From Scatophagus argus (lineage: Eukaryota; Chordata; Actinopteri; Scatophagidae): 64,000 bases of DNA. The stretch covers positions 18,720,001 to 18,784,000 of the forward strand of contig NC_058501.1 of assembly GCF_020382885.2 (NCBI RefSeq). The letters are read 5' to 3'. How positions within the stretch are numbered: the stretch's first letter is position 1; every line of letters starts with the position of its first letter. This document shows, one piece after another, positions 1-12,691 of this stretch. Under the pieces are notes generated by a model. It had not been told where the DNA came from. It saw only the letters and a list, made by a program, of their open reading frames with translations, and did no database searches. The translations under genes were made by a program, and so were the position numbers.

Positions 1-306
1 ATGAGTTTGAGGTAGATGAGGTGGAAATGAACTAAACCTGACCTGCCGTGAAAGCACACACAGCCACTCTTGCACGTACACACCACTCATGCCTTTTTCC
101 CATACACTGCAAACACCGACACATAAAGACCTGTACAGATAAAAGCTTTTCGGATACGCTTTGATACAACATTTCATTCACACTTAAATTAAACACACGC
201 GCGCAGACCCACCTCATCTGTACATAAATGTAACCCACAGCTTGACGACACCATGTGATGGCTCAACACTCTCTTGTTTGCATTCCCTCCGGTCTTGCTG
301 TGTATG

Positions 307-327
307 GTGTGTGTGTGTGTGTGTGTG
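307..327. repeat. (GT)n microsatellite
   Basis: Perfect GT dinucleotide run. Similar runs occur near 3583-3597, 10088-10117, 15894-15909, 16464-16478 and 16929-16953. Confidence 0.9.
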
Positions 328-2107
328 GAAGTATGCTTGTGATGTTCTTCCATTCTTTCGTTAATTTTCCACATCCCACTGTGTACATGCACAGCAGGTT
401 CACGCTGCTGTGTAAATTTCTGTGTTTCCGCGGTTTCATGTCCTGAGAGATGCTTCATCTTTCCCTGTCCCATTGTGTATGTGCCCATTTTCTATGCTTC
501 TGTGTTTGGCTGCAGATAGTAGTGTGCTTTGATGTTTATGTATGCATGAGTATGAATTATATTAAATATGATCTCTACCTATGTTTGGCAGTGCTGTACC
601 GTGTCTCTGCTCCCTTGTGTGTTTGTTTATGCCTTTCTGAACCCCTCACAGGTTGATGATGGATTATTTTTAGAACCCTTACATCATTCACATCACTTTA
701 AAATCGCTCACATCACTGAGACTAAATTCCTGCCAGCACAAAATAAATTTAAGTACCCTGCCACCACTATTCTAATGTACCTGCACAAAAAATGTGTAAT
801 GAAATGCTTTGACGGTGTGGTTATGGCACATTACACTTAAGGATTATTTTAGCCCTTTCCATAATACCTCATGATGAATGTAAAGCCAGTGCATAGAGTT
901 AATACTTGGTTTGCCCTGCCTGTACTTCTAAACTTTATGCAATCATAGATCAGAACTTCAGCAATTGTGAAATTCTGGAGGGGATTTTTGGTACGTCCTC
1001 CCTCTGGTTACTCTAGTGGCAGATTTTTTTTTTTCTTCTTTTCACCCCTCAGCAAGGCAGGAAGTCCTTGCGGCTATCTATCTGTCTGCTTACAGAGACA
1101 CAACTGTAGAAACCACACACTTGTGAGGTTTCTAAAGGGACATCCTGAAGCCTGACCGTAGTTGTCAGTTACTTTGTGTGCCTGCAAAAAAGTTAGGGGA
1201 TTTCCTACTGCCGTTGATGCAGTTTCAGTGGGGACTATTGCACATTTAACACATTCAAGTATGACATTGGCCTGTGGCATTTTTTGGATCAGCACTAATT
1301 TTTATTTTTTGGCAATATTATTCTTGACATTGACATTGAGCAGTCTGCATTGTGCCGGGTAAATCTAAGCATCCCACTAAATGCTCATTTAAACTAAACT
1401 GTCAAATCAATGCTGTTATACCAACTTGTCCCCATGGCTGGACTGTATTTTAAGTCCTGCAGTGTCATGCAAACTCGTCTAGCCTGTTTGGGCGGACGTA
1501 CCAGGTTTGATTCATGGTGTGAGCATCCTTCAGTATGAACATGCCTGCCTGGCTCAACCTTGTATCAAGTGTGACAGTAACCGATAATTCATGCTGACCT
1601 CTGCATAGCACAGCAAGCTGATTCAGGGCTATCTCCATGCTGTTTGCTACTACTGTGTAATGTCTATTATTACACTCACCCTGCCATCCAGCGACATCAA
1701 TTATGTCAATAAGACATCTCCTCTGCCAACATTTCACATACATTATGGAGTGTTGACACATCAGTTTTCACCCTATTGTGGCTGTAGAGGCAAGGTGCAC
1801 TGCACAGTGCACGGAGAGGAAATAAAGCGACAAAAGGAGCCTCATGCAGATCATTAAAATGAGGAAAAGGAATCAGTGTTACTCTTTTTTTTTACTTGTA
1901 TTGAGACCAGTATTTCCTCGCAAAAAGTAGACATTTTCAATATAGTCACTAACTAAAGAGAAACTAGTGAATGGCCATCCTCACAGGAGAAAGAGATCAT
2001 TACTAAGGCTCATCAAAATGGACTAAATCTTCAAAATGAAAAGAATCAGAGTGAACCAGAGAGAAAGAAGTTTCTTAAAAGGAAATTGCCACAGTGTGTA
2101 TACGTTA

Positions 2108-2440
2108 GGGCTGCAGCTAACAATGATTTTCATTAGCGGTTAATCATTGATTATTTTTAGGGTTCATCTTCCACTTATTTGGTTCATACAGCATGGGAAA
2201 TAGCGACTATTCCAAATTAGCAGAGCCTAAGGTGACATCTTCATTATTTTGTCTGACCAACAGTCTGAAACCTAAAAATACTTAGCTAACTATAATACGT
2301 TCACAGCTGAGAAACTGCAGTACATTTTCAATTTTTTTTCCTATACATTGCATAGAAGGTATTCTGCTATTAAAAATTTCATCCAATTTATTTTTTGTCA
2401 ATCAAATAATTGGTTTACAGCCTAATTTTCAATTAATTTT
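2108..2440. mobile_element. Degenerate teleost MITE of the GGGCTGCAACTAA type
   Basis: Begins with gggctgcagctaacaatgat followed by the cattag...gattattt pattern, and ends with a related inverted stretch (caattaattttcagtt). This resembles a very common fish MITE whose ends read gggctgcaactaacgatta. Related fragments occur at about 8225-8385, 55083-55190, 55983-56110 and 63440-63600 in this window. The family resemblance is from memory; the exact class is not determined. Confidence 0.5.
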
Positions 2441-2869
2441 CAGTTCTTAATTTAAGCTCATTTCACAGAAGATGTTTCATTTTCTTTTTGACTTACAGAC
2501 AACCTTAAATAACTCCAGCACATTTTAAACTAGCAAACACTTCTCAAATACCAGGCAAGTCTACTAAAAACAAACTATAATAATTAAAATAAAACCTTTT
2601 CACAAGAATACCGTCGTGTTGTGTCTGTTCTGTGGCCGTTGTTGCTAAAAACTAGTTTAACAGAGGTAGCTCATTAATTAGTTTGTGCTTTAGACTGTGA
2701 CTGTGAGGCAGGCAAGACTATAAAAATCTGTCGATAGTGGAGAGATTTTCACTGGGAGAGCTGACCCCATGAGTGGAAAAGATGAACCACCCTTGCCCTC
2801 TGCCACAATCAATCCCTACGACCACCAGGCCCTCACAGCCTGTCATCCCTCTTAAACTACTGGACAGAC

Positions 2870-3550
2870 AGAAGCAGAGAGAAGAGGAGTGATAAAGTGA
2901 GCAGAGGCGGAGTTGAGGCGAGGGTGAAGAGTCAGCAGAGGTGAGAGTTGAGCAGGTGAGTGGAAAGAAAAGGGCAGTGGGAAGAGATAAATGAATGATG
3001 GTATAAGAAATAAAATACACAGCTAGTAAACCAATTGGAAGGCTAATTCAAATCCTTGTAAGATCCAGGAAGCCTGAAGAGAGGATGAAAAAGAGGAATA
3101 GTGCCAGTGTTAAGGAGAAAGGGTTGAAAAATGACGAGGGGAGAGAATGCTGTGCGTCCTGCAGGCTTAGAAAGGCAGGGAAGAGAGACGCCGTCAGGCA
3201 CTGAAGGAGAGAGCAATTAGATTTATCTGCTCATTAACAGAAGGGATAATTGACTACAAGAGTCTGCAGTGATACACTAGGAGACAGGGGGAGAAGGAGA
3301 AAATGAGCCAGGAAGAGAAATGAGAGCAGGTGGAAGGAGAAAAGACAGGAGGCAGACATGGAGGGATTGGGAAGAAAAGGGAACAAGGCAGGGGAAATAA
3401 ACAAGGGAAAAGTTAAAAATGAAAAGAATGGGGAGAAAAGAGAGAGAGGGATGGAGAGGGTAGAAAATCAGCCCACAGAGAACACTGAGAGAAAAAGGAT
3501 TAGCGAGAGGAGAGGGAGAGTAGGAGGGGAAGGCAGGAGGAGTAAATGAG
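2870..3550. repeat. Long purine-rich (GA-rich) tract
   Basis: The plus strand is strongly biased to A and G through most of this interval, especially 3285-3545, with little perfect repeat unit. The open frames on both strands here (for example 3277-3615 minus and 3358-3549 plus) are consequences of that composition. Confidence 0.7.
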
Positions 3551-4319
3551 GATAAATGTACAGTGCGGTGTTTGTGCAAGAATGTGTGTGTGTGTGTTCC
3601 TGCGCTTACACACAACTTTTATGTTTCTGTTTTTGTCATCAAGGCAAGTTCTCACACATCCTCGCATGTGTGCGTAGTCTTATGAGGGCTGTGTGACGTC
3701 GATCCGATTGACAGGCGACGAGGGGATTTACAGGACTGGTTTGCATGTTAACACCGTAAATCAGCGCACACTCGAGCCGCATCGTTGTCCACTTTTTGAG
3801 TCCTACCCATTTTCAACGACTTGTAATCAAGTCATGGCGCGCTGCATAGAAACGCCTGCTGACTGGCATGTTTGTCATTATCCCTTTGCGTTTGTCAGTC
3901 ACTCACTCACACAGGCTTGTAGACCACAGTATTATTCACTAAGTCAGAACTGTGACTGATGATGGATCACACCTTCATTAGGCTGTCCTGAGGTGCCAAC
4001 AGTGTTTTCCTCACACAATAAGGTGTTAACAGACTGAAGAGAATTCGTACAGCTTTTATTACTGTTTGGGTAATAAAAGGGGGGGTGTAATCAATGCATA
4101 GATTACATTCATTGGCGGTCTCTGCTGATCCAGGAAGTGTGACATTCTTACACAGCACAAAGGTCACCGGGAGGAGGTCAGCCCGGGTGGTTGGGGATAC
4201 AAAACAAAAACGTCTTTGACACCAAAATTCAGGGACTGCATCCGGCATTATTAATAAAACAAATTAGGAAATTATTGTGATTTTGTTGAATATCACTTTT
4301 GGTCCAGACTGACATATCT

Positions 4320-4600
4320 ACTGGGGGACTGACTGCCATTTTGTCCCCAGAGGATGAGTCGTAATATTTTTGGTGATCCCTTAACTTTTCAGCTATTGCC
4401 ATCATCAAGTCAAAATTTTAATCTGTTCAGTGAACAAATGCCTCTGAAACTAAAGATACAATGTAACAGGCTAACATGCTAAATTAAGATAATGAACAAG
4501 GCAAACACTAGCTCAATAGCTCATAACATCAGCGTGCAGCACGCTGGCGTTAGCATTTCGTCCAAAGCACAGCCTTAGGGAGACGCTAGCTTGCTGCTTC
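4320..4600. mobile_element. Degenerate teleost interspersed repeat
   Basis: Contains the run of phrases typical of an abundant fish repeat: gatgagtcgtaata, tggtgatcccttaacttttc, gccatcatcaagtcaaaatt, then gctaacatgctaa and gcgttagcattt. Class unknown to me; boundaries approximate. Confidence 0.5.
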
Positions 4601-7600
4601 AAAGTTTAACCAACACAATATTCTTCCCCTAAACCTAACCGAGTGTTTGATTTTCCTGCACATCACCACAAAACCATTAATCACGATGCAGATGCCAAGA
4701 GCAGATGTTGTGGGGAAAACAAATTACAGTGACAGTGAACAGTTTGTATATATGATCAATAGAAAAGTTTGTTCATTCTGTTGATTAAAAACATGATTAA
4801 ATGTAACACTTCATAAAAACATATACATGCTAATGCCAATGAGCTGTCTGTGAACATTATTTTTTAGGAGACATGGATAAATCAGGATAATAATTTAGAC
4901 CCATCTACATGTCCATCCATTTATTTATAGTCAACCATCCATCACTTCATTCATCCATCTGTTTTTCTCTGCAGCAAAAAGTGCCCTCCAAAATCTATGG
5001 CAGCCCTCAGCCACCCATATTCTAGCCCTAAAGCTCTGTGGGATTTAGGATTTAAGAGACAAAAGCAGAGAACATTTGACTCCGTGAAGAAGCCTGACTC
5101 TGAGCCAGACACGCAAGTGTTTCTGGGGTGGTTAGATACAAGTCAACGTGTGACGTACCATTAATTCAACATCACGCCTTTGATCCTACAGAGGTGGACT
5201 CAATCCACACAAAGGAGGAAGCAGAGACAGGGTGATAAAGGGAAGGTAAAATACAGAGAACATGAGAGAAAGCCACCCTCAGTCACCTCCTTCATCACAT
5301 GTTATTTATTTATTTATTTATTTTTTCCTGATGATGATTCAATGAATCTCTAAGTAAAGCAGCCGTTGCCCTCAGTTGCATCATGTATACAGCAAAGATG
5401 AGAAAATATAAAACACAGGAGGGGGGGAAGGTAAGAGAAGGCAGAGAAAACTCTTGACTTCTCACCAAGTCTCAACTTGCACAATTTAATTTCCAGTTTT
5501 GCCCCCTTGTTGTTTTACTCACCTTCTCCCTTTCTTTTACTCTTCATCCCTCAGGCACTAAAATTGTGTTGAATCACTCTCTAGGCTACAGTCTGTATGT
5601 TCGCTCATTCTAAAATAGAAAATGCAGTGGAGTTGCATCATTGTACTGCAGCTAGAAAGCGATTCGATGGCGGTGTTGCATGAATCGGACTTCCACTAAT
5701 GCAATTATGCGCACGGTGTTAAATTATGCATACTGTGTTTAATGAAATACATTTATATTGTATTAAATTTATCTTGGAGCCACACTCGCACACATAAACA
5801 CATTTCAGAAGCCTCATGTGTTGAAGCAGCTTCTCTGTTTTGTTTGTTAAGTCACTTACAGTAAGAGCTGCTAATTTTTTTAACATTTTTTGAGTGAATT
5901 TTTATTCAGTGTCATTCACTCACGTTCATATCCATACAACACAGAAAACAACATCTTATTCAGCCTGAACAGACAATCCTTCACTTAACAAGAGGCCATC
6001 AATCATGCTTTGTGGAGCTGTATAAAATATGAGGTTTTATACTGAAAGAAATTTAACTTGCTGTTTCTCTAAATGAGGGCATTCATGTGAATTAAAAAAA
6101 AAACTGCAAAACATCCATAAAGTCTTCTTTCTTCTGGCTCCTTTTGATTCTGCCTTTGATGCCGCATTTCCGTACTTTGCCACTTCTTCCAGCACTGCTG
6201 CAGTTTAAGGGTTTTACGAGAAGTGTGATTGTGAAAGTGGAAGCGAGGTTTAGCTTCCAACAGTTGGCCTGCTCTCAGACTATAAGACTGTGAAACTGCC
6301 TGACAACGCAACACTCCATCCAAACATAGGTGCACGCCACAGACGTGCAGGCACAAACACATACATGCACAGGCTGGTATGCCTCCATGCTTGACAGGAA
6401 GAGGAAATGGATTTTCTCCATTTGGAGAGCCACAAACAAGAGGTGCTGCCGGCCCATTTCAGATAGCAGCCCTCTTAAAGAGCCCCTCTGTCTATGAATA
6501 TGGAGATGAGGATTTAGGAGAGAGGGAGTGGAGGGAAGAGGGGGACAAAATTGAGGGAGGGGGAGATCAGAGAGTGAAAAATAGGGGCAAGAGAGAGATT
6601 CTATGTCTCTGAGGTGCTTTTCCTGCCTGCCCCGTGGCCCTCGGCTGGATTTACGCACTGGATTTAGAAGAGTGTGTATGTTTGTATGTGTGTGTGGTGT
6701 AAACGAGAGTAGGGCTGTGTAGACACAGATCCGGAGGAGACAGGTCAGAGAGTAATCACACACAGACATCCTTAGAGCCGTGGGACACAGAAACACGCAA
6801 AAACACTCTCACACACCTTGATCAGCTCCCCAGGCCTCGTCTCTTTTCTCTTTCGCAAAATCCCCGCTATCTTCCCCGCAACGCTAAACACATCTGCAAT
6901 CACACGCTCACACACAGAGAGCGCATACACTTATGGATCAGCTGAGTGCACAGTGCTGCACTTCTCCACCTGGCTCCTTCTCATCCTTCTGTTCATCTCT
7001 CCCTTCATTCACTGCAGAGCCAGCATCCGTTGCACCTGAGATAAGCCTATATGATTTGCCTTCCCGCCTACGTTCATTTATATGCAGCTCTCCAGCAAAA
7101 CAAACAGCCGTCCGTGCACAGCGGATAGCATCTCGGTATCATCATCCAGCAGCCACTACACACCACATGAATTATGGATTGGTGGGAGCGTGAGGCAGAG
7201 GTCAGACAGGAACGACAAAGGGCGATCCCTCGAGCCCTGTTAGATGATTGATGACAGCAAATGTAACAGTTCATTTTCCTCATTATCATTGTTAGCGCTG
7301 TGGTAATAATAGAAACACTTCCAGAGCCACTGTCAACGTGTGAGGGGAAAACAAACCATCATATGCGAGGGCTGACCTATAACATCAACGAAATTACGTT
7401 ACATGCGGACACTTTGAGTTGTGCTGTCATCATCTTCACACAGGTATCCTCGCCACGCTGCCATAAGCGTAACAGATCGTTTCTGCGACCAAACCGAGGC
7501 TTTACGTAGACTTCTCCTGCTTTTCCTCACATCAACATCATAATTGTCATTTTCTTTTTTACTATTAAGGCCTTTATTATATGTATCGTCTCGATATGAG

Positions 7601-7758
7601 TCTTGGAGTATCCTTCCTCGTGTGATTTTAATGGAAGTTATGAGAGACCAGGCTGCATTTCAAAAGCCAAAGCATCTCTGAGGCTACAGCAGTTTGAGTT
7701 AGACAAACCAAGCGGGGTTTTCCAAAGTTACAGTCTTATTTTAGTATAAAATTCCCTC

Positions 7759-7911
7759 TGGGGTAGCCTGCTGGTTTAAGGCGCTAACCATGAAGTCCAA
7801 AGTCCCAGTTTTCGAATCCGTAAGAGGACTTTATTTGCATGTCATTCCCTGTATCTCTCTCTCCCCTGTCAGCTCTCTTAATAACCAAAATAATACTTTC
7901 AAAAAAATCCC
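7759..7911 (+). mobile_element. tRNA-headed SINE
   Basis: The start carries a degenerate A box (tagcctgctgg, 7763-7773) and a B box (ttttcgaatcc, 7809-7819) spaced as in a tRNA-derived pol III promoter. A body with tttgcatgtcattccctgta and a CT-rich stretch follows, ending in an A-rich tail. This matches the plan of an abundant percomorph tRNA SINE that contains the phrase gcatgtcattcc. Polarity is given by the A-B box order. Diverged, presumably old. Confidence 0.7.
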
Positions 7912-8477
7912 CCTTTGTGCTACTGTCCCTACACTTCTGCTCAGCTAGGAAACGCTGTCTGGAGAATCACAAAGAGGGAATTTTGTACTAAGAAGACTGT
8001 AACATTGGAAGATAACCACTTGATTTTTCCATCTAAGACTGCTGAAGCCTCAGATTAGATTAAGGTTGAACTTTAGAAGACATTTTTGGGTGCAAATAAG
8101 ATTGTGGATTTTTTTTTCTACCTTCCTTTACATTATAATTGCATTAGGAAGGGAGCCTTTCAGAGTCTCCTGGACAGGAGGAATGATTATATGAGTATTG
8201 TAATAACACTGACTTACACTGGAAACATGAAATGTAAAATGAGGGCTGAAATGATAAGCTGAATTCTTGATTAGTTGACAAAAAGCTTAATCACCAATTA
8301 TTTTGATTTTTAACAGAAGACAGCACATTGGCACCTGAAAAAACTTTCATATTTCTCACAATTTCCTGACACTGTACAATTTTAAAAAGAATAATGAATT
8401 TTGGTGAGAGAAACCACACAAAAGCTGAGCCAGGGATCCTGTAACCTTTTGTTTCCTTCCTCACTTTTGTGCAGGTG

Positions 8478-8506
8478 AAAAAACAAACAAACAAACAAAC
8501 AAAAAA
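8478..8506. repeat. (AAAC)n tetranucleotide repeat
   Basis: Several tandem AAAC units directly visible. Confidence 0.85.
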
Positions 8507-8759
8507 CGGTTGGACTATTGCTTAGTTTATGCTGGCCCTAAAGAGCACACTGACTTCTCAACATGCAATTCTGTGGAACAGCTGAAAACTGATTTGAAAT
8601 TTAGGTTACAATAATTAGCAGAGTGGGAGGCAGGGGCTCCAATTCTCTCAACCAGTCCAGAAACATGCAGTTTGTGTGAATTGGGCATATAATTAAAGTG
8701 AGTGTATGACTATAGTGTATGTGATAATTTGTGATATTCCTCTCATCTCTCACGTAATG

Positions 8760-8832
8760 CATGCTGGGAAAGGCTCCAGCACTCCTGTGACCCTGCACAG
8801 GATAAGTGGCCATAGACTATGGATGGATGGCT
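8760..8832 (+). mobile_element. 3' tail fragment of a SINE/LINE
   Basis: Shows the phrase tgggaaaggctccagcactc, then gaccctgcacaggataag, then a short (ATGG)n stretch. This is the common 3' end of fish SINE/LINE partners, which terminate in a short tandem repeat. Only the tail is present, as expected from 5'-truncated retroposition. Confidence 0.65.
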
Positions 8833-8869
8833 AATTAGCAGAACTGACAGCAATGACTGGCAACAATGA

Positions 8870-8975
8870 CACTGTCATCACATTTATCATCACCTCCATT
8901 ACTGTAATCATAATTCCAACCATCATAATCATAATCAGCATTGTACCAGTATCTTCATCACCATCATCACGCAGT
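8870..8975. repeat. Degenerate TCA/ATC-rich trinucleotide tract
   Basis: Repeated atcat/tcatc units, imperfect. They produce the artefactual isoleucine-, threonine- and serine-rich frame starting at 8853. Confidence 0.6.
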
Positions 8976-9432
8976 GAGGAGGATGGTATCTTATTTTATT
9001 ACCTTCACCATCTTCATCATCATCATCGCTACGCTAACCGACGTCACCGCTGCGGCCCACACCGCTTCATCATCCTCCTCCTCGGTGCTTTCACAGACCT
9101 TGTCAGGTCTCATTTCTTAACAGCGGCACCATATAATGAAAGCCATAACCATTATTGTCCAAAGGTCTCATGTTCCAGTCCTTTACTTTACCAAATGACT
9201 TTCCCCTGCCCCAGCTCTCTCGCCATCTCCATTTCCCATTCCCCTGCTCTAATTACACACTGTTTATTTGGCCTCCTGGCTGCCCCCTAATGCAAAGGAG
9301 AGGCGTCATTAAAATGATTTACAGATGTAATCCCCCCCACCACCCCACATGCTCTCTCTTTCTCCCCCTCACTCTCCCTAAATTCCCGCCCCCTGGCACC
9401 CCCCAAATATAGCTCACCCTAATATCACCGTC

Positions 9433-9460
9433 GGGATTAAAATCCGTTTCGATTAATCCC
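9433..9460. promoter_or_regulatory. Inverted TAATCC motif pair, copy 1
   Basis: The 28-bp segment starts gggattaaaatc and ends attaatccc, so a GGATTA and a TAATCC face each other. TAATCC is the core recognised by K50 homeodomain proteins (Otx, Pitx, Crx, Goosecoid). A second copy lies 513 bp downstream. A regulatory role is an inference from motif geometry only. Confidence 0.3.
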
Positions 9461-9589
9461 TTTTACTCGCTGCCTCTATCTTTTCATGCTTTCTCACTAG
9501 CTGCCCTTTCCACCTCGCCAACTTTCCCCAACGTCGTCTCTCCCACAGCTCCCAACTTTTTAAGTTAAAACTGTTTTTTTTTTTTTAAT

Positions 9590-9665
9590 GTGCTGACATT
9601 CGATCTCCTTCCTTCTTCTTCTCCTTTCTCCTCTCCCTTGCCCCCTTCTCTCTTTCCCCCTTTTA
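9590..9665. repeat. Pyrimidine-rich tract
   Basis: Nearly pure C/T on the plus strand. It is of the kind that can form triplex DNA, but no mirror repeat was verified. Confidence 0.6.
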
Positions 9666-9945
9666 GACATATAAACATTATTGCTCTCTCTGTAATTATG
9701 TTATGGTTAGAAACCTTAATTATTTTGGGTACTTGACTCAAATGTTATCTCCTTCCATTTCATCTCATGAAGCAGATCGTTTCCTTCCTCGTTTTAATCA
9801 GTCATCAGAGCTCCGATGGTTTTCATTCCGTGGAACTTTTACTTCACCTTATTTGACCTCCTTAAACAGGCACAAGAACACAAACACCAAAGCAAACCCT
9901 TTAAATTAAAGTATAAAACATATACAGCAACCAGACACAAACAGC

Positions 9946-9973
9946 GGGATTAAAATCAGATTCAATTAATCCC
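9946..9973. promoter_or_regulatory. Inverted TAATCC motif pair, copy 2
   Basis: Again gggattaaaatc ... caattaatccc over 28 bp, differing from the copy at 9433-9460 at only about 4 positions. See that entry for the motif interpretation. Confidence 0.3.
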
Positions 9974-10667
9974 TAATTCACACCACCTCCTACGTCGCGG
10001 CGCTTCCTTTTTTGCACTTTTCACATCACTGACTCGCTCATTTTATGCCTCAAGCCCTATCTTCTAAGGTTAAAATGGGTTTTTATATGTGTGTGTGTGT
10101 GTGTGTTTGTGTGTGTGGGCAGGTAAATATTTTTTTATTTACCTCCTTGATTCTTACCTGATTTTCTCACACCTCCATTCTCTGCTTTTAATTAACACTC
10201 TTTATTTCACAGTTCTCCCTGCTAATCTCTTCATCGCAGGCCTGTAACACCAGAGGCTGGAGCTTTCACTCCCACTGCGGGCCTTTTGTGCTCTTTCAAA
10301 ACAGAAACGGCAACAAACACAAGCCTGCACACGCAGACAATACCCACTCAAGCTCATCCACGCACATCTTTTTAAACACATTCATACACTCCAATGAAAA
10401 AGCAGAAAGTAAATATGCAAAGGCAAAAATATCTGTCATCTGATCTATAGCGAGAAATTTACACCTCCTTCTCCTTTTGTGTTGTATATTTCCTATGGTG
10501 AATAATTCAGTTTTCGGTGAGTATAACTGATGCGTTTCAACTTGACATGAATGGGTAACTTCTACAAATCCAGGCTATATCTTTACACACTCAGATCCAT
10601 ATTGATTACTCGCTACTTAAGTTAACTTAGGAGAAGGAAGTGTGCTTGGGTAAGAATACGTCTGTAA

Positions 10668-10805
10668 CAGTGGTGGAAAGTAAGTACATTTACTCAAATA
10701 CTGCATTTAAGTGCTATTTTGAGGTACTTGATTTGAGTAATTCCATTTCACGCTACTGTAAACTTCTACTTCTACTTTTACACTACATTTCAGAGGGAAA
10801 TATTG
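10668..10805. mobile_element. MITE terminal fragment (CAGTGGTGGAAAGTAA type)
   Basis: Begins cagtggtggaaagtaagtac and continues with tttactcaaatactgc, gaggtacttgatttgagta and cactacatttcagaggg. This is the left end of a very common fish MITE with a hAT-like CAGTGGTG terminus. It is interrupted at about 10806 by a SINE. An internal fragment of the same family is at 45363-45560. Confidence 0.65.
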
Positions 10806-10811
10806 GTGGTG

Positions 10812-11070
10812 GTGGTGGTGACATAGTTAACACTGTCCTCTCACAACAAGAGGGTTCCCGATTTTCTGGGTTTGAGTCCCAGTCTGGGCTCTTCTGTGTG
10901 GAGTTTGCATGTTCTCCCTGTGTCTGCGTGGGTTTTCTTCGGGTGCTCCAGCTTCCTCCCAGAGTCCCAAAACCATGCACATAAACTGCCTACTCTACAT
11001 TGCCCCTAAGTTTGAGAGTGTGTGTGACTGGCCCTGCGATTGACCGGTGACCAGCCCATGGTGTCCATGG
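10812..11070 (+). mobile_element. V-SINE-like element
   Basis: A tRNA-like head with a good B box (ggtttgagtcc, 10869-10879) is followed by the vertebrate V-SINE central region. Recognisable phrases are tgtgtggagtttgcatgttc, ctgcgtgggttttcttcggg and ccagcttcctcccagagtcc. The tail part (cctgcgattgaccggtgacc) follows. It is inserted next to or inside the MITE fragment ending near 10805. Family assignment rests on resemblance to the zebrafish DANA/V-SINE core. Confidence 0.8.
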
Positions 11071-12658
11071 TCGGCTGTGCAGAGGTGAGAACGTACGCTC
11101 ACTTTGACGTCTCTCTCTCTCCCCTCCACAAATTTGGTGCACATTTGTGGCAGTTTTCATGTGTACAACCAAGTGTGAAATAGCAATGTGGCAAAGACAA
11201 AGATAACATCAAAGAGGAAATTTGGGCTTTGGGCGACATTTTATTTGGAGCCTTAATCTTTCTGCACATCATGCTTTCGGTCTATACAGATTCTCAACTC
11301 AGTTCCACATAACACAGTGCTTAACAACCTACTTTCTACATGAGTTTGTTCTTGTGCAAATAGCCATGTTAACATACATACAGCCAAATTGTGCTGTAAT
11401 GTGGGAATAACAAGCATGAGATTATATAGTACTATGCATGCCATGAATAGGCTCATAAGATCACAACATATCAGTGTGTAATGGATGTGTGTAATTACTG
11501 TGTAAAACTGCTGTGGAGCTGTCAGAGAATGTTGCCAATGCCAGATTAAGGACAAAACAAGTCTGGTCTATGTCCAAATAAGGTCAAACACGGATTTGTT
11601 GACATCCATTACTGGATAATTGTGCGAACAGGCATTACAAGTGTGCCCTTGCGCAAAATTTCACACTGACTCGAGATGATTTTGACACAACAATGTGTGC
11701 AAAGGAGTTATGGAATCTGGCAGAGAGTTTGCACATGCATATTTCTGCTTTTGTGTGCATTCACAGACTTTAAGATTTGAATCATCTGCCCTCCGGAGCA
11801 TCAACACCGCACTTGTTTACACCTGTAAACACCTGCAGGCTAGACTCATCAGTGCTGACAGCACTTTGCCCGCTTCAGCTCAATAGACTATGTGCAAAAT
11901 GGACAGCCTGAGCTCCCACTTAGGGATCTTAGCTGACAAATACTGATATTGAGCCTCAGGTCAGACTATTATTTATGACAGGCACTTGCACTAAATATCT
12001 GATGTTTATGTTGTTGGTGCTTTATGAGGGTGATCTTTCTGAACTGTAAAAATATTTTTTTGCGATGGGTGTTTGAAAACAATCACTAAGCTTTCTTTTA
12101 TTTATGATTAAACCAAAGACGAAACATATTTGTCTTATAAGATACTGTCATTTTGCTGAACCAATCTGTCTTCCATCACTTGAATGTTTGTTTTTACGAT
12201 ACTGGTTATTTTGATCGTATTGTTACACCGGTTTTGTATAGGATGGTCACTTTCTTCTTCTGCTGGCTATTGCAGTGCAGTTGAGTCTGCATTGTTTTAA
12301 TTCCTGGGCTTTTTTCCAGTCAAATGCCACTGAGCTTTTTGGTGCCAGAATGTAATAAAAGTGTCTTCTGGTTATACAGTGTTTTTTATTATTTTTTCTT
12401 AACAAATCATTACTGCTGGCTGTGGGAGGCCAGTGATGAAGTCACCACATTTGGCAATTTCTCAAATGAAAAAAAAAACAAAAAACAGGGGGACAAAAGT
12501 ACTTCTAATTTCCTTTTATGAGTAATGTGCTTTTGCCCCATGGCCAGTTAAATTCTGAAATTGCTCTGTAATGCATAAATACATATATAATCCAGTAAAT
12601 CTGGTTGGGAAGAGGTATTGGAACACAATCAGCAGCACAAACAGATGCTGATCATGTA

Positions 12659-12662
<4 letters not shown>

Positions 12663-12689
<27 letters not shown>
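12663..12689. repeat. (GA)n microsatellite
   Basis: Perfect GA dinucleotide run. Confidence 0.9.

Positions 12690-12691
<2 letters not shown>

Noticed and set aside
1793..1816. Short hairpin gtgcactg-ca-cagtgcac
   Set aside because: An 8-bp stem with a 2-nt loop is expected by chance in 64 kb.
3700..3720. PBX/MEIS-like gattgacag near 3706 (also near 23550)
   Set aside because: Isolated short motifs without clustering; too frequent by chance.
6275..6796. 173-codon minus-strand open frame
   Set aside because: Product of pyrimidine-rich and CA-rich composition; overlapping frames open on the other strand.
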